From an uncultured Ruminococcus sp. (GTDB lineage Bacteria > Bacillota > Clostridia > Oscillospirales > Acutalibacteraceae), in the NCBI GenBank assembly GCA_902773165.1, contig CACYDO010000120.1:1-44941 (forward strand): DNA of 44,941 nt, given 5' to 3'. Below the pieces are notes generated by a model. That model worked only from the letters and a program-made list of their open reading frames with translations, was not told the DNA's origin and ran no database searches. Both the position numbers and the translations under genes were made by a program. Of the stretch, positions 8,136 through 16,696 are shown in pieces (positions within the stretch are counted from its first letter, which is position 1; each line of letters begins with the position of its first letter).

Positions 8136-9029
8136 ATGCAGTTTATTAATCAGCTTATCGAAAGCTTTCTCGCTGTGATGCGGACGTTCCGCTTTAAGGA
8201 CGCCGTGGACATCATAGCGATAGGACTTATAATTTTTTATATAACCAAGCTTGTGCGCGAAACGCGTGCGGTGCAGCTCGTTAAAGGTATCTTTGTGCTG
8301 CTCATTTTATACGGAGCAGCTAATTTGTTTAATTTCACTATGATGACGGTGCTGCTTAACCGGTTCTTTGAGTTCGCCGTTATTGTGCTGTTCATTATTT
8401 TTCAGCCCGAGATCAGAAAATTTCTTGAACAGCTCGGACGAAGCAACTATACTTACCGCCGTATTAAAGACATGGTCACAGGCGGAGGCGGAGACGAAAA
8501 TCTCCCTGCTGTAGGCAAATATCTCTCTATCTACGTTGAAGCTATCATGACGCTGCATGAAAAGAAGACAGGTGCGCTGATAGTTTTTGAGCGCAGGACA
8601 AGACTTGGCGATATCGCGTCAACAGGTACGGTTATCAACGCTGTTCCGTCAATAATGATGATCGGCAACGTGTTTTTTAATAAAGCGCCATTGCACGATG
8701 GTGCAATGATAGTTCGCGACGGCAAGGTGTATGCCGCAGGCTGTATCCTTCCGCTTACTCATGACAATAAGCACGTAGACGATAATCTCGGTACGCGTCA
8801 CCGCGCTGCAATCGGTGTGAGCGAGGTCTCAGACGCCGTTGTTGTTGTCGTTTCCGAGGAAACAGGCGCTGTGTCTATTGCGCTGAATGGTGAGATCAGC
8901 CGTAATTATACACGCGAAACGCTGACAAGCACTCTTACGCGTCTGCTTATTCAGGAAGAGGCTAAGCCGAAGGAAAAATTCTCCTTCCTCAAGAATGTCA
9001 GAAAGGAGAAATCGGGCAGTGAGCAGTAA
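8136..9029 (+). CDS. cdaA: Diadenylate cyclase CdaA (membrane type)
   Basis: The protein (297 aa) makes the second messenger c-di-AMP from two ATP. Three hydrophobic helices occupy about residues 25-95, followed by a cytoplasmic DAC domain. The catalytic signature is present: DGA at 188-190 (LHDGAMIV) and RHR at 221-223 (GTRHRAAIG). Length and layout match B. subtilis CdaA/DacA. The ATG at 8136 has GGAGGGG at 8119-8125. The gene overlaps ybbR by 11 bases. In many Firmicutes cdaA-cdaR is followed by glmM; here recJ follows instead. Confidence 0.95.
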   Translation: MQFINQLIESFLAVMRTFRFKDAVDIIAIGLIIFYITKLVRETRAVQLVKGIFVLLILYGAANLFNFTMMTVLLNRFFEFAVIVLFIIFQPEIRKFLEQLGRSNYTYRRIKDMVTGGGGDENLPAVGKYLSIYVEAIMTLHEKKTGALIVFERRTRLGDIASTGTVINAVPSIMMIGNVFFNKAPLHDGAMIVRDGKVYAAGCILPLTHDNKHVDDNLGTRHRAAIGVSEVSDAVVVVVSEETGAVSIALNGEISRNYTRETLTSTLTRLLIQEEAKPKEKFSFLKNVRKEKSGSEQ

Positions 9030-10446
9030 AAAAGAAAAATCGCGCTCCGAAAATGTGAGCGAATCTGAAAAAACAGAAAAAAAAGAAAAGAAAACAAAAG
9101 AGAAGAAAACTAAAGAGAAAAAACAAAAAGCCGCAAAAAAAGCTTTTTCACTTGAAAGACTTTTTTCAAGCGACAGGTTTATGCTTGCACTGTCGTTTAT
9201 CATTTCATTTTTTATATGGACTGTCATGTCGGTCAATAACGGCGAAACAGTCAATTATCCTGTGACGGATATTCCTGTGTCGATGGAGCTTTCCGAAGAC
9301 GCTGTCGCCGATAACTTAGCCGTTATAAGCGTGGACGGCGTTCCGATAGACGATTTTAAAACGACTGTGCGCGTAAAGGGCAACAGCGTTACGGTGGGTT
9401 CGCTTAAACCTAGCGATATTCAGGTTTACGGCTCGAATCTCGGAAATATCGTTACATCAGGCTCTTACAGCGTTTCGCTGATGGCGCGTCAGCTGGGAGT
9501 TAAGAATAATTACGATATTGTTTCTGTTAATCCTTCCGATGTAAAGATCGTTGTTGACAGAAATATTACCTCGGAGTTTACCATTGAAGCTGTCAGCAAC
9601 GCTACTTCTCCTGTGGGGTATTATATGGGCGCTCTGTCGCTTTCTCAGCAGTCTGTCACTGTAACAGGTCCGGAGCAGATCACGTCAAAGATCGCTAAGG
9701 TTACGGTTAATGTTGACGTCGATCATGAGATCGAAGAAACTATGACGCTGACCAATCTCCCCGTGATTCTGCTCGACAGCGACGGCAATGAGATATCAGA
9801 CAGTTCCCTTTCGGTTACTCCGCCGGTTGTAGACGCAACGATACCCGTTCTGCTGAAAAAGACCGTTCCCGTCACGCTCGATATAGTGAATGCGCCGCTG
9901 GGATTTGACAGCAGCAGTCTTATCACACTTGAGCCGTCGGAAATCGAAATAGCCGCTTATGCAAATACGCTTGATTCTGTTGACAGCATTTCGGCAGGTA
10001 CGCTCGATCTCAGCGACGTTGCATACAAAATGGATCCGATCGAGTACAGGCTTACTATGCCGGACGGTGTAAGAAACTTAAGTAATGTTGAAAGCGCTGA
10101 GGCAAGCTTTAATTTTGATCTATATGTTACTAAATCATTCGTGATAGACGATTTTGAATTTAAAAATCTTGCAGATGGTCTGACTGCAAAAAGCACATCA
10201 AACGCAAAGGTCATCGTTCGAATTCTTGGCGAAAGAGACGAGGTAGCCCCACTGACAACAAGCGATGTTTCTGCTTGGGTCGATCTGAGCGACATGAAGG
10301 TCGGTACAGCGATCGTACCTGTTAATATTTCGGTAGATACGCCTTTGACGAAAAGCTGGGTTTACGGTTCTTATTCCTTAACCGTGACAGTAGAAGACGA
10401 AAACAGTACGTCACGATCCTCATCTTCACAGACGGATACAGGCTGA
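9019..10446 (+). CDS. ybbR: YbbR/CdaR, regulator of CdaA
   Basis: A 475-residue protein starting at the GTG at 9019, inside the end of cdaA, with AAGGAG at 9003-9008. An upstream ATG at 8995 is also in frame but has no good site. Residues 1 to about 50 are extremely Lys/Glu-rich and cytoplasmic. One membrane helix follows (about 54-72, ALSFIISFFIWTVM). The rest is extracellular and made of three to four YbbR repeats of about 85 residues, with the recurrent PxxVxVxG pattern. In characterised Firmicutes this protein binds CdaA in the membrane and tunes c-di-AMP output; translational overlap agrees. The end is a Ser/Thr-rich tail. Confidence 0.9.
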   Translation: MSSKKEKSRSENVSESEKTEKKEKKTKEKKTKEKKQKAAKKAFSLERLFSSDRFMLALSFIISFFIWTVMSVNNGETVNYPVTDIPVSMELSEDAVADNLAVISVDGVPIDDFKTTVRVKGNSVTVGSLKPSDIQVYGSNLGNIVTSGSYSVSLMARQLGVKNNYDIVSVNPSDVKIVVDRNITSEFTIEAVSNATSPVGYYMGALSLSQQSVTVTGPEQITSKIAKVTVNVDVDHEIEETMTLTNLPVILLDSDGNEISDSSLSVTPPVVDATIPVLLKKTVPVTLDIVNAPLGFDSSSLITLEPSEIEIAAYANTLDSVDSISAGTLDLSDVAYKMDPIEYRLTMPDGVRNLSNVESAEASFNFDLYVTKSFVIDDFEFKNLADGLTAKSTSNAKVIVRILGERDEVAPLTTSDVSAWVDLSDMKVGTAIVPVNISVDTPLTKSWVYGSYSLTVTVEDENSTSRSSSSQTDTG

Positions 10447-10470
10447 TATTGAAAAGCAATCAGGATTCAG

Positions 10471-10498
10471 AAGCTCCTCCACAAAGGAGGAGCTTTTG
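10471..10498 (+). terminator. Hairpin between ybbR and recJ
   Basis: AAGCTCCTCC (10471-10480) pairs perfectly with GGAGGAGCTT (10486-10495) around a 5-base loop. The T-run is short (TTTT), so termination may be partial. recJ may be read through or depend on an unseen promoter. Confidence 0.6.
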
Positions 10499-10516
10499 CA
10501 GTAAGGAGCAATTATT

Positions 10517-12562
10517 ATGAAAAAATGGGTACTCGCTAAGGGCGATAAGAGCCGTGCGCCGCAGATAGCGAAGGAGAGGAATATCTCGCAGCTTGCCGCA
10601 GCTATTCTCGCGCTTAAAGCTGAGGACGTGCAATTTAACGCAGACGAATATCTTTGTGATGAAGCGAGTTTTTCCGACCCGTTTCTTATTCGCGATATGG
10701 ATAAAGCTGTGGAAAGAATAAATTCCGCCGTTGAAAACGGCGAGAAGATCTGCATTTACGGCGATTATGACGCAGACGGCGTAACGTCGACCGCCATTAT
10801 GTATATGTATCTGAAAAGCCTTTGGTGCGACGTTATGTATTATATCCCGGCGCGCGAAACTGAGGGCTACGGTATGAATGACACAGCAGTCGAGAAGCTT
10901 CATTCAATGGGCATAACGCTGATAATCACGGTAGACAATGGTATCTCAGCATACGATCAGGTGAAGCTTGCAAACAGTCTTGATATGGACGTCGTGGTTA
11001 CGGATCATCATGCGATCCCTGAAAAAATGCCCGAAGCAGTCGCTGTAATTGATCCCCACCGCGCCGATGACGAAAGCCCCTTTGAACATTTTTCGGGCGT
11101 GGGCGTTGCGTTTAAGCTTATTATGGCTCTTGAAGGAGAAAATGCCGATGTTGAGGAGCTTCTTGACAGATATTCCGCTATCTGTGCGATAGGTACGGTT
11201 GCCGATATTGTCAGCCTTACCGGAGAAAACAGAACGCTTGTGCGCGAGGGGCTGAAGCGTATCAACGACAACGTGAATCTAGGTATAACTGTGCTGCGCG
11301 AAAAATCAGGCTGCGCTGAGAAAAGGGTGACCTCAGCTGAGATCGGCTTTGGTCTTGCGCCGCGCATAAACGCAGGCGGAAGGCTGGGGCTTTCGCAAAG
11401 ATCGGTCGAGCTGCTTATCTGCGAGGACAGGGAAAAAGCAGAGGAAATCGCCGATGAACTTTGCCGCGACAACGATGAGCGCAAGCAGATCGAAAAAAAT
11501 ATCTGCGAGCAGGCGCGTGTTGCTCTTGACGAAAACGAAGATATCAGAAACAAGAAAATAATAGTCGTTGCAGGCGAGGGCTGGCACCAGGGCGTTATAG
11601 GTCTTGCCGCAACGCAGATAAGGGAGATATACGGAAAGCCGACTATCGTTATTTCATACGAAGGCGGCAGCGCGAAAGGCTCTGCGCGAAGCGTTGAGGG
11701 ATTTCCGATGAACAAGGGCGTTGCTTATTGCTCAGATCTTCTTACAATTTTCGGCGGTCACCCGATGGCGGCAGGCATGTCGCTGCCAACGAGTAACATA
11801 GACGCGTTCCGTGAAAAAATAAACGAATACGCCGATACGCTTGAAGATGAATTTCTTCCTTCTATCGAGATATCTGCGCGGTTGAAGCCCGGACTTTTAA
11901 GTCCGGAGGACGTTGATTCTCTTTCAATGTTTGAGCCGTATGGAGCAGGCAACGCAAAGCCCGTATTTGCTTACGGAGGCGTGACGATCACCGATGTTTC
12001 TTCGCTAAAGAACGGCATGTACGCAAAGGTTCTTTTCAGTAAGGGTGATCTTTACGGTTCGGCGCTCTGTTTTAGCAGTACATATGAGGAGTTTCCTTAC
12101 AAAAAAGGAGATGTCGTCGATATTGCCGTAAGTATCGGCGTTAACGAATATAACGGAACAAGAAGCGTTTCTTCCGTGATAAAGGAGATCAAATTCTACG
12201 GCGAAGACAACGAGAAAATGCTGCGAAGCAAGCGCATTTTCGAGGAGTATTCCCTGGGAAAGCCCCTTCGCAAAGAAGAAAAGCAGGATCTTGCCGCCGA
12301 CAGAGATGATTTCGCGCTTGTTTATAAATATCTGCGTGCAAACGGAGGATTTAAGGGCGAGGCGGTTATTCTGTATCATCGTCTTGAAGGAAAGAAATTT
12401 TCGTTCGGTTCACTTTTGCTGATTATCAAGGCGATGGAACAGCTTGAACTGATGAATTGTGAAAGAATAGGCGAGAGGTATGAAATAACGCTTCTGCCCG
12501 TTGCAAAAAAAGCGCAGCTTTCCTCTGCACCGATAATGTCAGCCTTCGGTGTGGAGAACTGA
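10517..12562 (+). CDS. recJ: Single-strand-DNA-specific exonuclease RecJ
   Basis: A 681-residue 5'-3' ssDNA exonuclease of the DHH superfamily, acting in recombination and repair. Motifs seen: YGDYDADGVTST (D83, D85, D87), VDNG (D140), and the name-giving TDHH (D163, H164, H165). Further on are the DHHA1 region with GAGNAKP-like sequence (GRLG, EGWHQGVIG, GGHPMAAG) and an OB-fold segment (around 450-560). The last 100 residues resemble a winged helix (AVILYHRLEGKKFSFGSLL). It is shorter than B. subtilis RecJ (about 786 aa) but all catalytic blocks are present. AAGGAG at 10503-10508 precedes the ATG. Confidence 0.93.
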   Translation: MKKWVLAKGDKSRAPQIAKERNISQLAAAILALKAEDVQFNADEYLCDEASFSDPFLIRDMDKAVERINSAVENGEKICIYGDYDADGVTSTAIMYMYLKSLWCDVMYYIPARETEGYGMNDTAVEKLHSMGITLIITVDNGISAYDQVKLANSLDMDVVVTDHHAIPEKMPEAVAVIDPHRADDESPFEHFSGVGVAFKLIMALEGENADVEELLDRYSAICAIGTVADIVSLTGENRTLVREGLKRINDNVNLGITVLREKSGCAEKRVTSAEIGFGLAPRINAGGRLGLSQRSVELLICEDREKAEEIADELCRDNDERKQIEKNICEQARVALDENEDIRNKKIIVVAGEGWHQGVIGLAATQIREIYGKPTIVISYEGGSAKGSARSVEGFPMNKGVAYCSDLLTIFGGHPMAAGMSLPTSNIDAFREKINEYADTLEDEFLPSIEISARLKPGLLSPEDVDSLSMFEPYGAGNAKPVFAYGGVTITDVSSLKNGMYAKVLFSKGDLYGSALCFSSTYEEFPYKKGDVVDIAVSIGVNEYNGTRSVSSVIKEIKFYGEDNEKMLRSKRIFEEYSLGKPLRKEEKQDLAADRDDFALVYKYLRANGGFKGEAVILYHRLEGKKFSFGSLLLIIKAMEQLELMNCERIGERYEITLLPVAKKAQLSSAPIMSAFGVEN

Positions 12563-12612
12563 TATCCGTCATAATAAATTAAAAACGGAACTGCGTTCGG
12601 GCGCCTGCCCGG
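12562..12612 (+). repeat. Dispersed hairpin repeat, copy B
   Basis: The core AAAAACGGAAC (12581-12591) is followed by five bases and the hairpin CGGGC-GCCT-GCCCG (12598-12611). The 5' block is missing, and homology begins right at the end of recJ. The hairpin ends about 12 bases before the nadA -35 box. Confidence 0.8.
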
Positions 12613-12623
12613 CAAAATGTATA

Positions 12624-12652
12624 TTGTAGAATTTTCTAAAAAATGGTATAAT
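12624..12652 (+). promoter_or_regulatory. nadA promoter
   Basis: TTGTAG (12624-12629), a 17-bp spacer, and TATAAT (12647-12652) preceded by TGG (extended -10). It lies directly after repeat copy B, with about 60 bases of leader before nadA. Confidence 0.75.
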
Positions 12653-12714
12653 ATTAGTCAGGATAATAACCGCAGAGCAGGATTTTTGGCGGATAAAAAG
12701 GAGTTTGTCTAAAA

Positions 12715-13629
12715 ATGAAAATACCCGAGTTACAGCAGGAGATACTCAGATTGAAAAAGGAGCAGGACGTTTGTATTCTTGCTCATAGCTACCAGACGCG
12801 CGATATAACCGAGATCGCTGATTTTACCGGAGATTCCTTCGCTCTCAGTGTTCAGGCTTCAAAGGTGCAGAATAAGACCGTTATCATGTGCGGCGTTCGC
12901 TTCATGGCGGAAACGGTAAAGCTGCTTTCGCCCGAAAAGACGGTATATCTCTCCAATTCCACGGCAGGCTGCCCTATGGCAGAGCAGATGGATAAGGAGC
13001 TTATCTCTTACTTTAAGGAGCAGAATCCCGATTACACTGTCGTTGCGTATATAAATACAACTACCGATCTGAAAACTGTCTGCGATGTCTGCGTTACGTC
13101 ATCTTCCGCTGTTAATATCGTTCGTCAGCTCGAAAGCGATAATATCTTGTTTATCCCCGACTGCAATCTCGGTGCATTTGTAGCAAAGATGGTTCCCGAA
13201 AAGAATATCAAAACGTTCCAGGGCGGCTGCCCCGTGCACGCTGCTGTTCCGTACTCCGCCGTGGAAAAGGCTAAGCAGCTTCACCCGGACGCACTTCTGC
13301 TCGTTCACCCCGAGTGCGTTGCTAAGGTAACAGCTGCTGCAGATTACGTTGGCTCAACTACCGGTATCATAGATTACGCAATAAAGAGCGACGCTAAGGA
13401 ATTTATCATCGGTACGGAAAATTCGATCGCGGCGCACCTTGCGTTTGAGTGCCCCGACAAGAAATTCTATCCGCTGTCGAAGGAGCTTATCTGCCCCAAC
13501 ATGAAGGCAACGACGCTTGTCGATGTTTATAACATCTTAAAGGGACGCGGCGGCGAGGAGATAACGCTCGACGAAGACACGATGAAAAAAGCACGCGTCT
13601 GCATTGATAAAATGATCGAGCTTGGCTGA
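12715..13629 (+). CDS. nadA: Quinolinate synthase NadA
   Basis: The enzyme condenses iminoaspartate with dihydroxyacetone phosphate to quinolinate, for NAD biosynthesis, using a [4Fe-4S] cluster. The 304 residues match the usual length. Three conserved cluster cysteines are visible: C86 (TAGCPMA), C172 (GGCPVH) and C260 (LICPNMK). The start ILAHSYQ motif and FQGGCPVH are diagnostic. AAGGAG precedes the ATG. nadB and nadC, often next door, are absent here. The PAP2 gene follows with overlap or near-contact. Confidence 0.95.
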   Translation: MKIPELQQEILRLKKEQDVCILAHSYQTRDITEIADFTGDSFALSVQASKVQNKTVIMCGVRFMAETVKLLSPEKTVYLSNSTAGCPMAEQMDKELISYFKEQNPDYTVVAYINTTTDLKTVCDVCVTSSSAVNIVRQLESDNILFIPDCNLGAFVAKMVPEKNIKTFQGGCPVHAAVPYSAVEKAKQLHPDALLLVHPECVAKVTAAADYVGSTTGIIDYAIKSDAKEFIIGTENSIAAHLAFECPDKKFYPLSKELICPNMKATTLVDVYNILKGRGGEEITLDEDTMKKARVCIDKMIELG

Positions 13630-13636
13630 TCGCGCC

Positions 13637-14131
13637 ATGACATACAAAGAGAGCTTTGAAAAGCGCAAAGACAGGATAACTTCAAATAAAAGCAGACTGA
13701 CTGCGTTTGCGTTTATATACAAGTATTTGCCGACAGTTGTTTTTGCGGCGTATCCGATCTTGCTGATATATTTATTTGTCCGTCATGACGAACGGCTGAT
13801 ACGCTGCATTGCAGTACCGCTGTTTATGTTTATAACGCTGTCTGAGGCGAGATATCTTATCAACAAAGAACGCCCCTACGAAAAATACGATATCACGCCG
13901 ATCTTTCCCAAGGACACAAAAGGGAAATCGTTCCCAAGCCGTCACACGGCGAGCGCGGCCGTGATCGCTGTAACGTTTTTTTATATATCACTGCCATTGG
14001 GAGTAACTTTTCTGATTATATCGGCGCTGATAGCAGCTTCAAGAGTGATCGGCGGAGTTCATTTTCCGCGCGATGTTATCGCAGGAATTGTTTATGCGTT
14101 ATTGTGCGGTGTGCTTTTGTTTATAAAATAA
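13637..14131 (+). CDS. PAP2-family lipid phosphatase
   Basis: A 164-residue integral membrane phosphatase, likely acting on undecaprenyl pyrophosphate, phosphatidic acid or phosphatidylglycerophosphate; the substrate cannot be told. The three PAP2 motifs are seen: NKERPYEKY (KxxxxxxRP-like), PSRHTASA (the PSGH motif with Arg for Gly), and SRVIGGVHFPRD, which holds the catalytic His and Asp. Four to five hydrophobic segments are present. I chose the ATG at 13637, eight bases after the nadA stop. A TTG at 13622 overlapping nadA is in frame, but neither start has a strong ribosome site. It is probably translated together with nadA. Confidence 0.85.
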   Translation: MTYKESFEKRKDRITSNKSRLTAFAFIYKYLPTVVFAAYPILLIYLFVRHDERLIRCIAVPLFMFITLSEARYLINKERPYEKYDITPIFPKDTKGKSFPSRHTASAAVIAVTFFYISLPLGVTFLIISALIAASRVIGGVHFPRDVIAGIVYALLCGVLLFIK

Positions 14132-14157
14132 ACGGAAATAACAATAATATAGTAAAA

Positions 14158-14195
14158 GAAAAATGGTATCCGAGATTTCGGACACCATTTTTTGC
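14158..14195. terminator. Terminator between convergent genes
   Basis: AAAATGGTATCCGA pairs with TCGGACACCATTTT around a small loop and is flanked by A-run and T-run. It can serve both the PAP2 gene (+) and the PASTA gene (-). Confidence 0.8.
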
Positions 14196-14211
14196 TTTTA
14201 TTTGCTTTAAT

Positions 14212-16059
14212 TCAGAACGGAACATAAAGCGACATGCACGCGTCTGTGTTTCCGTTATCACCCGGAGTGACCTCAAGGACGGTCAGTCTGAGCGCTACGA
14301 TATCTACCGGCTTGCCGTCGTTAAGCATTACCTGCTGAACAGCGCCGCTGTCGGTGCTGAGAGAAAGATCAAATTCTTCCTTTCTGCCGTTTGAGTACGT
14401 CATTGTAACTCTGAATTTTTTGATTCTGCCATGAAGGTAATACTGGTCGTCGGCAATGTTGCCGTTTACTATGTCGATGCCCGTTGTTCGCTGAGGTACA
14501 TTGTCCGTTCTTACAAATTCCCAGAATGAACCTGCGCCCTGTCCTGCCCAGCAGTTTCTGTTGGTGAATTTAACGGCGTTGTCGTCATAGCCCGGTGCAG
14601 TTCCGCTGACGTTCTGTCCGTTGTATGAGGGCTTATAGTAAGACGGCGCTCTGTAACCTTCAATATAAACTGTGTCGCTCGGATTTAGTATTACGGATTC
14701 ATTGTTGACCGGTTCCGTTTCGGACGGAGTCTGCGACTCGGTGATACCGCTGCTAACCGTAAACGAAACCAAATTTCCGACGTTTACAGTTGTGTTCTTT
14801 ATGCTCTGATCTATTATAGTTCCGCGAGACTTTGAGTTGTTCTCCACGTAGCTGTATTTCACGCCAACGCCCTTTGATTCAAGCTCCTTTTTTACGTCGT
14901 CGATCATCTGTCCTGTGTAATCTCCGATATAAATGCCTGTCGGCGCAGACGAAGAAACAACAGAAGAAGCCGCTGCGGAACCGGACTGAGAAGATGCGGA
15001 CGAGCTTCCGCTGCTGACTTTAAACGAAACCGAATTTCCAACGTTTACGTTTGTGTCCTTTATGTTCTGGCTTATGATCGTTCCTTTTGGCTTTGAATCT
15101 TGCTCATAATCTACATTTACAACAACATTCTTAGCTTCGAGCATTGATTTTACATCGTCAATTTTCTGACCTGTGTAATCTTCGATATATATCTGCTCCT
15201 GAACGGCAGATGAAGCTTCGGAAGATAATGTATCGTCGTGTGAAGCAAGATGTATCGTTACAGCGTCGCCCGGTTTTACTATCGTCTCGGCGGCAGGCTC
15301 CTGTGCAACGACAGTTCCTTCCTCAGCGTTTTCGGAAATTACGCCTGCACCGATAACGCAGTTTAATCCTGCTTCTGAAAGCTTGTCTTTGGCGTTTTCA
15401 AACGAATATGTGATCAGATTCGGAACGGCTATCTGTTCGTTATCGGGCTGCGCTGCGGAGGATACGGAGGAGCTTGAATTGCTGTTGTTTTCGTCCTTGT
15501 CAGTACGCTCAAGCTTAAAATTCTTTCCCATTATCAGGATTCCGACAATACAGATAAGTATACCCACAACGGCTGCTGCTCCTAGAAGGCGATCCTGCGG
15601 CGATTTCGTATCTATTACGTTTTGTTCTATTTGCGGATTGCTTTTCGGGGGCATGGGCGGCGCACTGCGGTAGCCGTCTTTGTATTCGTTGGCAGTTCTG
15701 ACGGGCGGCTGAGTTTGTCTTTGCCCGTCAGGCGTTACATACGTCACGTTTATTGTCTGCTGTCTTGTTCTTGGCGGCTCGGACCGCGTATTTCCTGATT
15801 TTACAAGATCAAGGCTGTTTATACGAACAGGATTCGAACCGGTTTGCGGCTTTTCACTTGCAAATTTCGTTACTTCCCATGCGTCGTCGGGTCTGGTTTG
15901 CGTCTGAGTTCTGTCATCGTCATAAGAATTGATCGGACCCATTTCGGGAGGTCTTTGCATTGACATTCCGAAGCTGTTCATGCTGAGCTGTTTTCCGCAG
16001 TAAGGGCACATTCTCATATCGTCATCGAGAATATATTTGCAATTCAAACAAAATTTCAT
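14212..16059 (-). CDS. Zinc-ribbon, one-pass membrane protein with three PASTA domains and a glycan-binding-like C-terminus
   Basis: A 615-residue protein. The ATG at 16059 follows GGTGGAGGAG on its strand. Order: zinc ribbon (C4, C7 and CPYC near 18-21), a disordered linker rich in Pro/Gln/Arg, and one membrane helix (about 157-178). Then come three PASTA repeats (PNLITYSFENAKDKL..., and two close copies with YTGQKIDDVK and YTGQMIDDVK) separated by Ser-rich linkers. The C-terminus of about 130 residues contains NCWAGQGAGSFWEFV and resembles the NADase-type glycan-binding (discoidin-like) domain. PASTA domains sense muropeptides in Ser/Thr kinases, but no kinase domain is present here. A cytoplasmic zinc ribbon coupled to wall-binding domains suggests a wall sensor or scaffold; function is unknown. 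Confidence 0.8.
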   Translation of the reverse strand: MKFCLNCKYILDDDMRMCPYCGKQLSMNSFGMSMQRPPEMGPINSYDDDRTQTQTRPDDAWEVTKFASEKPQTGSNPVRINSLDLVKSGNTRSEPPRTRQQTINVTYVTPDGQRQTQPPVRTANEYKDGYRSAPPMPPKSNPQIEQNVIDTKSPQDRLLGAAAVVGILICIVGILIMGKNFKLERTDKDENNSNSSSSVSSAAQPDNEQIAVPNLITYSFENAKDKLSEAGLNCVIGAGVISENAEEGTVVAQEPAAETIVKPGDAVTIHLASHDDTLSSEASSAVQEQIYIEDYTGQKIDDVKSMLEAKNVVVNVDYEQDSKPKGTIISQNIKDTNVNVGNSVSFKVSSGSSSASSQSGSAAASSVVSSSAPTGIYIGDYTGQMIDDVKKELESKGVGVKYSYVENNSKSRGTIIDQSIKNTTVNVGNLVSFTVSSGITESQTPSETEPVNNESVILNPSDTVYIEGYRAPSYYKPSYNGQNVSGTAPGYDDNAVKFTNRNCWAGQGAGSFWEFVRTDNVPQRTTGIDIVNGNIADDQYYLHGRIKKFRVTMTYSNGRKEEFDLSLSTDSGAVQQVMLNDGKPVDIVALRLTVLEVTPGDNGNTDACMSLYVPF

Positions 16060-16095
16060 AATTCTCCTCCACCTGATGCATATATACTCTATTTT

Positions 16096-16124
16096 ATTAT
16101 ACACTTCTGCGACAAGTATTTCAA
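16096..16124 (-). promoter_or_regulatory. Promoter of the PASTA protein gene
   Basis: On the minus strand TTGAAA (16124-16119), a 17-bp spacer, and TATAAT (16101-16096). The start codon lies about 37 bases downstream. Confidence 0.75.
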
Positions 16125-16164
16125 TGAGAATAAAATCCATTTTACATTTTTTTAACAAATCAGC

Positions 16165-16204
16165 GCAGAAAATAAGCGCAGAGCATTTTGCTGCCCTGCG
16201 CTTA
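16165..16204 (-). terminator. Terminator of the der-plsY-PNPOx operon
   Basis: On the minus strand TAAGCGCAGGG pairs with GCTCTGCGCTTA and is followed by TTTT. It begins 10 bases after the stop codon at 16214. Confidence 0.75.
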
Positions 16205-16213
16205 ATATACGTG

Positions 16214-16696
16214 TTATTTCTCGTGAACAAGCTTTCCCGTCATGTGATCGGGAATGATCTCGAACATCAGCATTCTGCCGCCGTTCTTTTCGATATCTCT
16301 TTCGATCTCCTCGTCAGAGCCTTCCGGGTAATACTTGCGCGCCATTTCGCGGACGTACCCGATAGCTTCAAAGTGATCCTCAACGATCTTTATGCGCCCG
16401 AAGATCACGACAGATCTTGCGTGGTATGACCAGTCTTCGATCTGCTGACCCTGTTCGCAAACGGTAAAGCACACCTTGTCGTCAGCCTTGACCGCGTCAA
16501 GCTTATGACCCGATTTTGCACCGTGAAAATATATCTTTCCTGTTTTTGTATCACAGAAAAAGTTTACAGGAACGGCGTAAGGATAACCGCCCTCTCCGTT
16601 AACTGCAAGTATGCCGCGTTTTTCTTTTGCAAGAACGTCGAGGCACTCTTCCTCTGTTATTTGCTGCTTTATGCGGCGCATTTTCCGAAATTCCAT
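16214..16696 (-). CDS. PNPOx-like (split beta-barrel) flavoprotein
   Basis: A 160-residue member of the pyridoxamine-5'-phosphate oxidase-like fold, probably FMN- or F420-like cofactor binding (NimA/HugZ-type relatives). Recognisable parts are the N-terminal MRRIKQQITEEECLDVLAKEKRGILA, the AVPVNFF strand, and IYFHGAKSGHKLD, a typical flavin phosphate-binding segment. It is too short and divergent to be true PdxH, so the substrate is unknown. Its ATG follows the plsY stop codon without a gap (TAAATG), so it belongs to the plsY transcript. A terminator follows. Confidence 0.75.
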   Translation of the reverse strand: MEFRKMRRIKQQITEEECLDVLAKEKRGILAVNGEGGYPYAVPVNFFCDTKTGKIYFHGAKSGHKLDAVKADDKVCFTVCEQGQQIEDWSYHARSVVIFGRIKIVEDHFEAIGYVREMARKYYPEGSDEEIERDIEKNGGRMLMFEIIPDHMTGKLVHEK

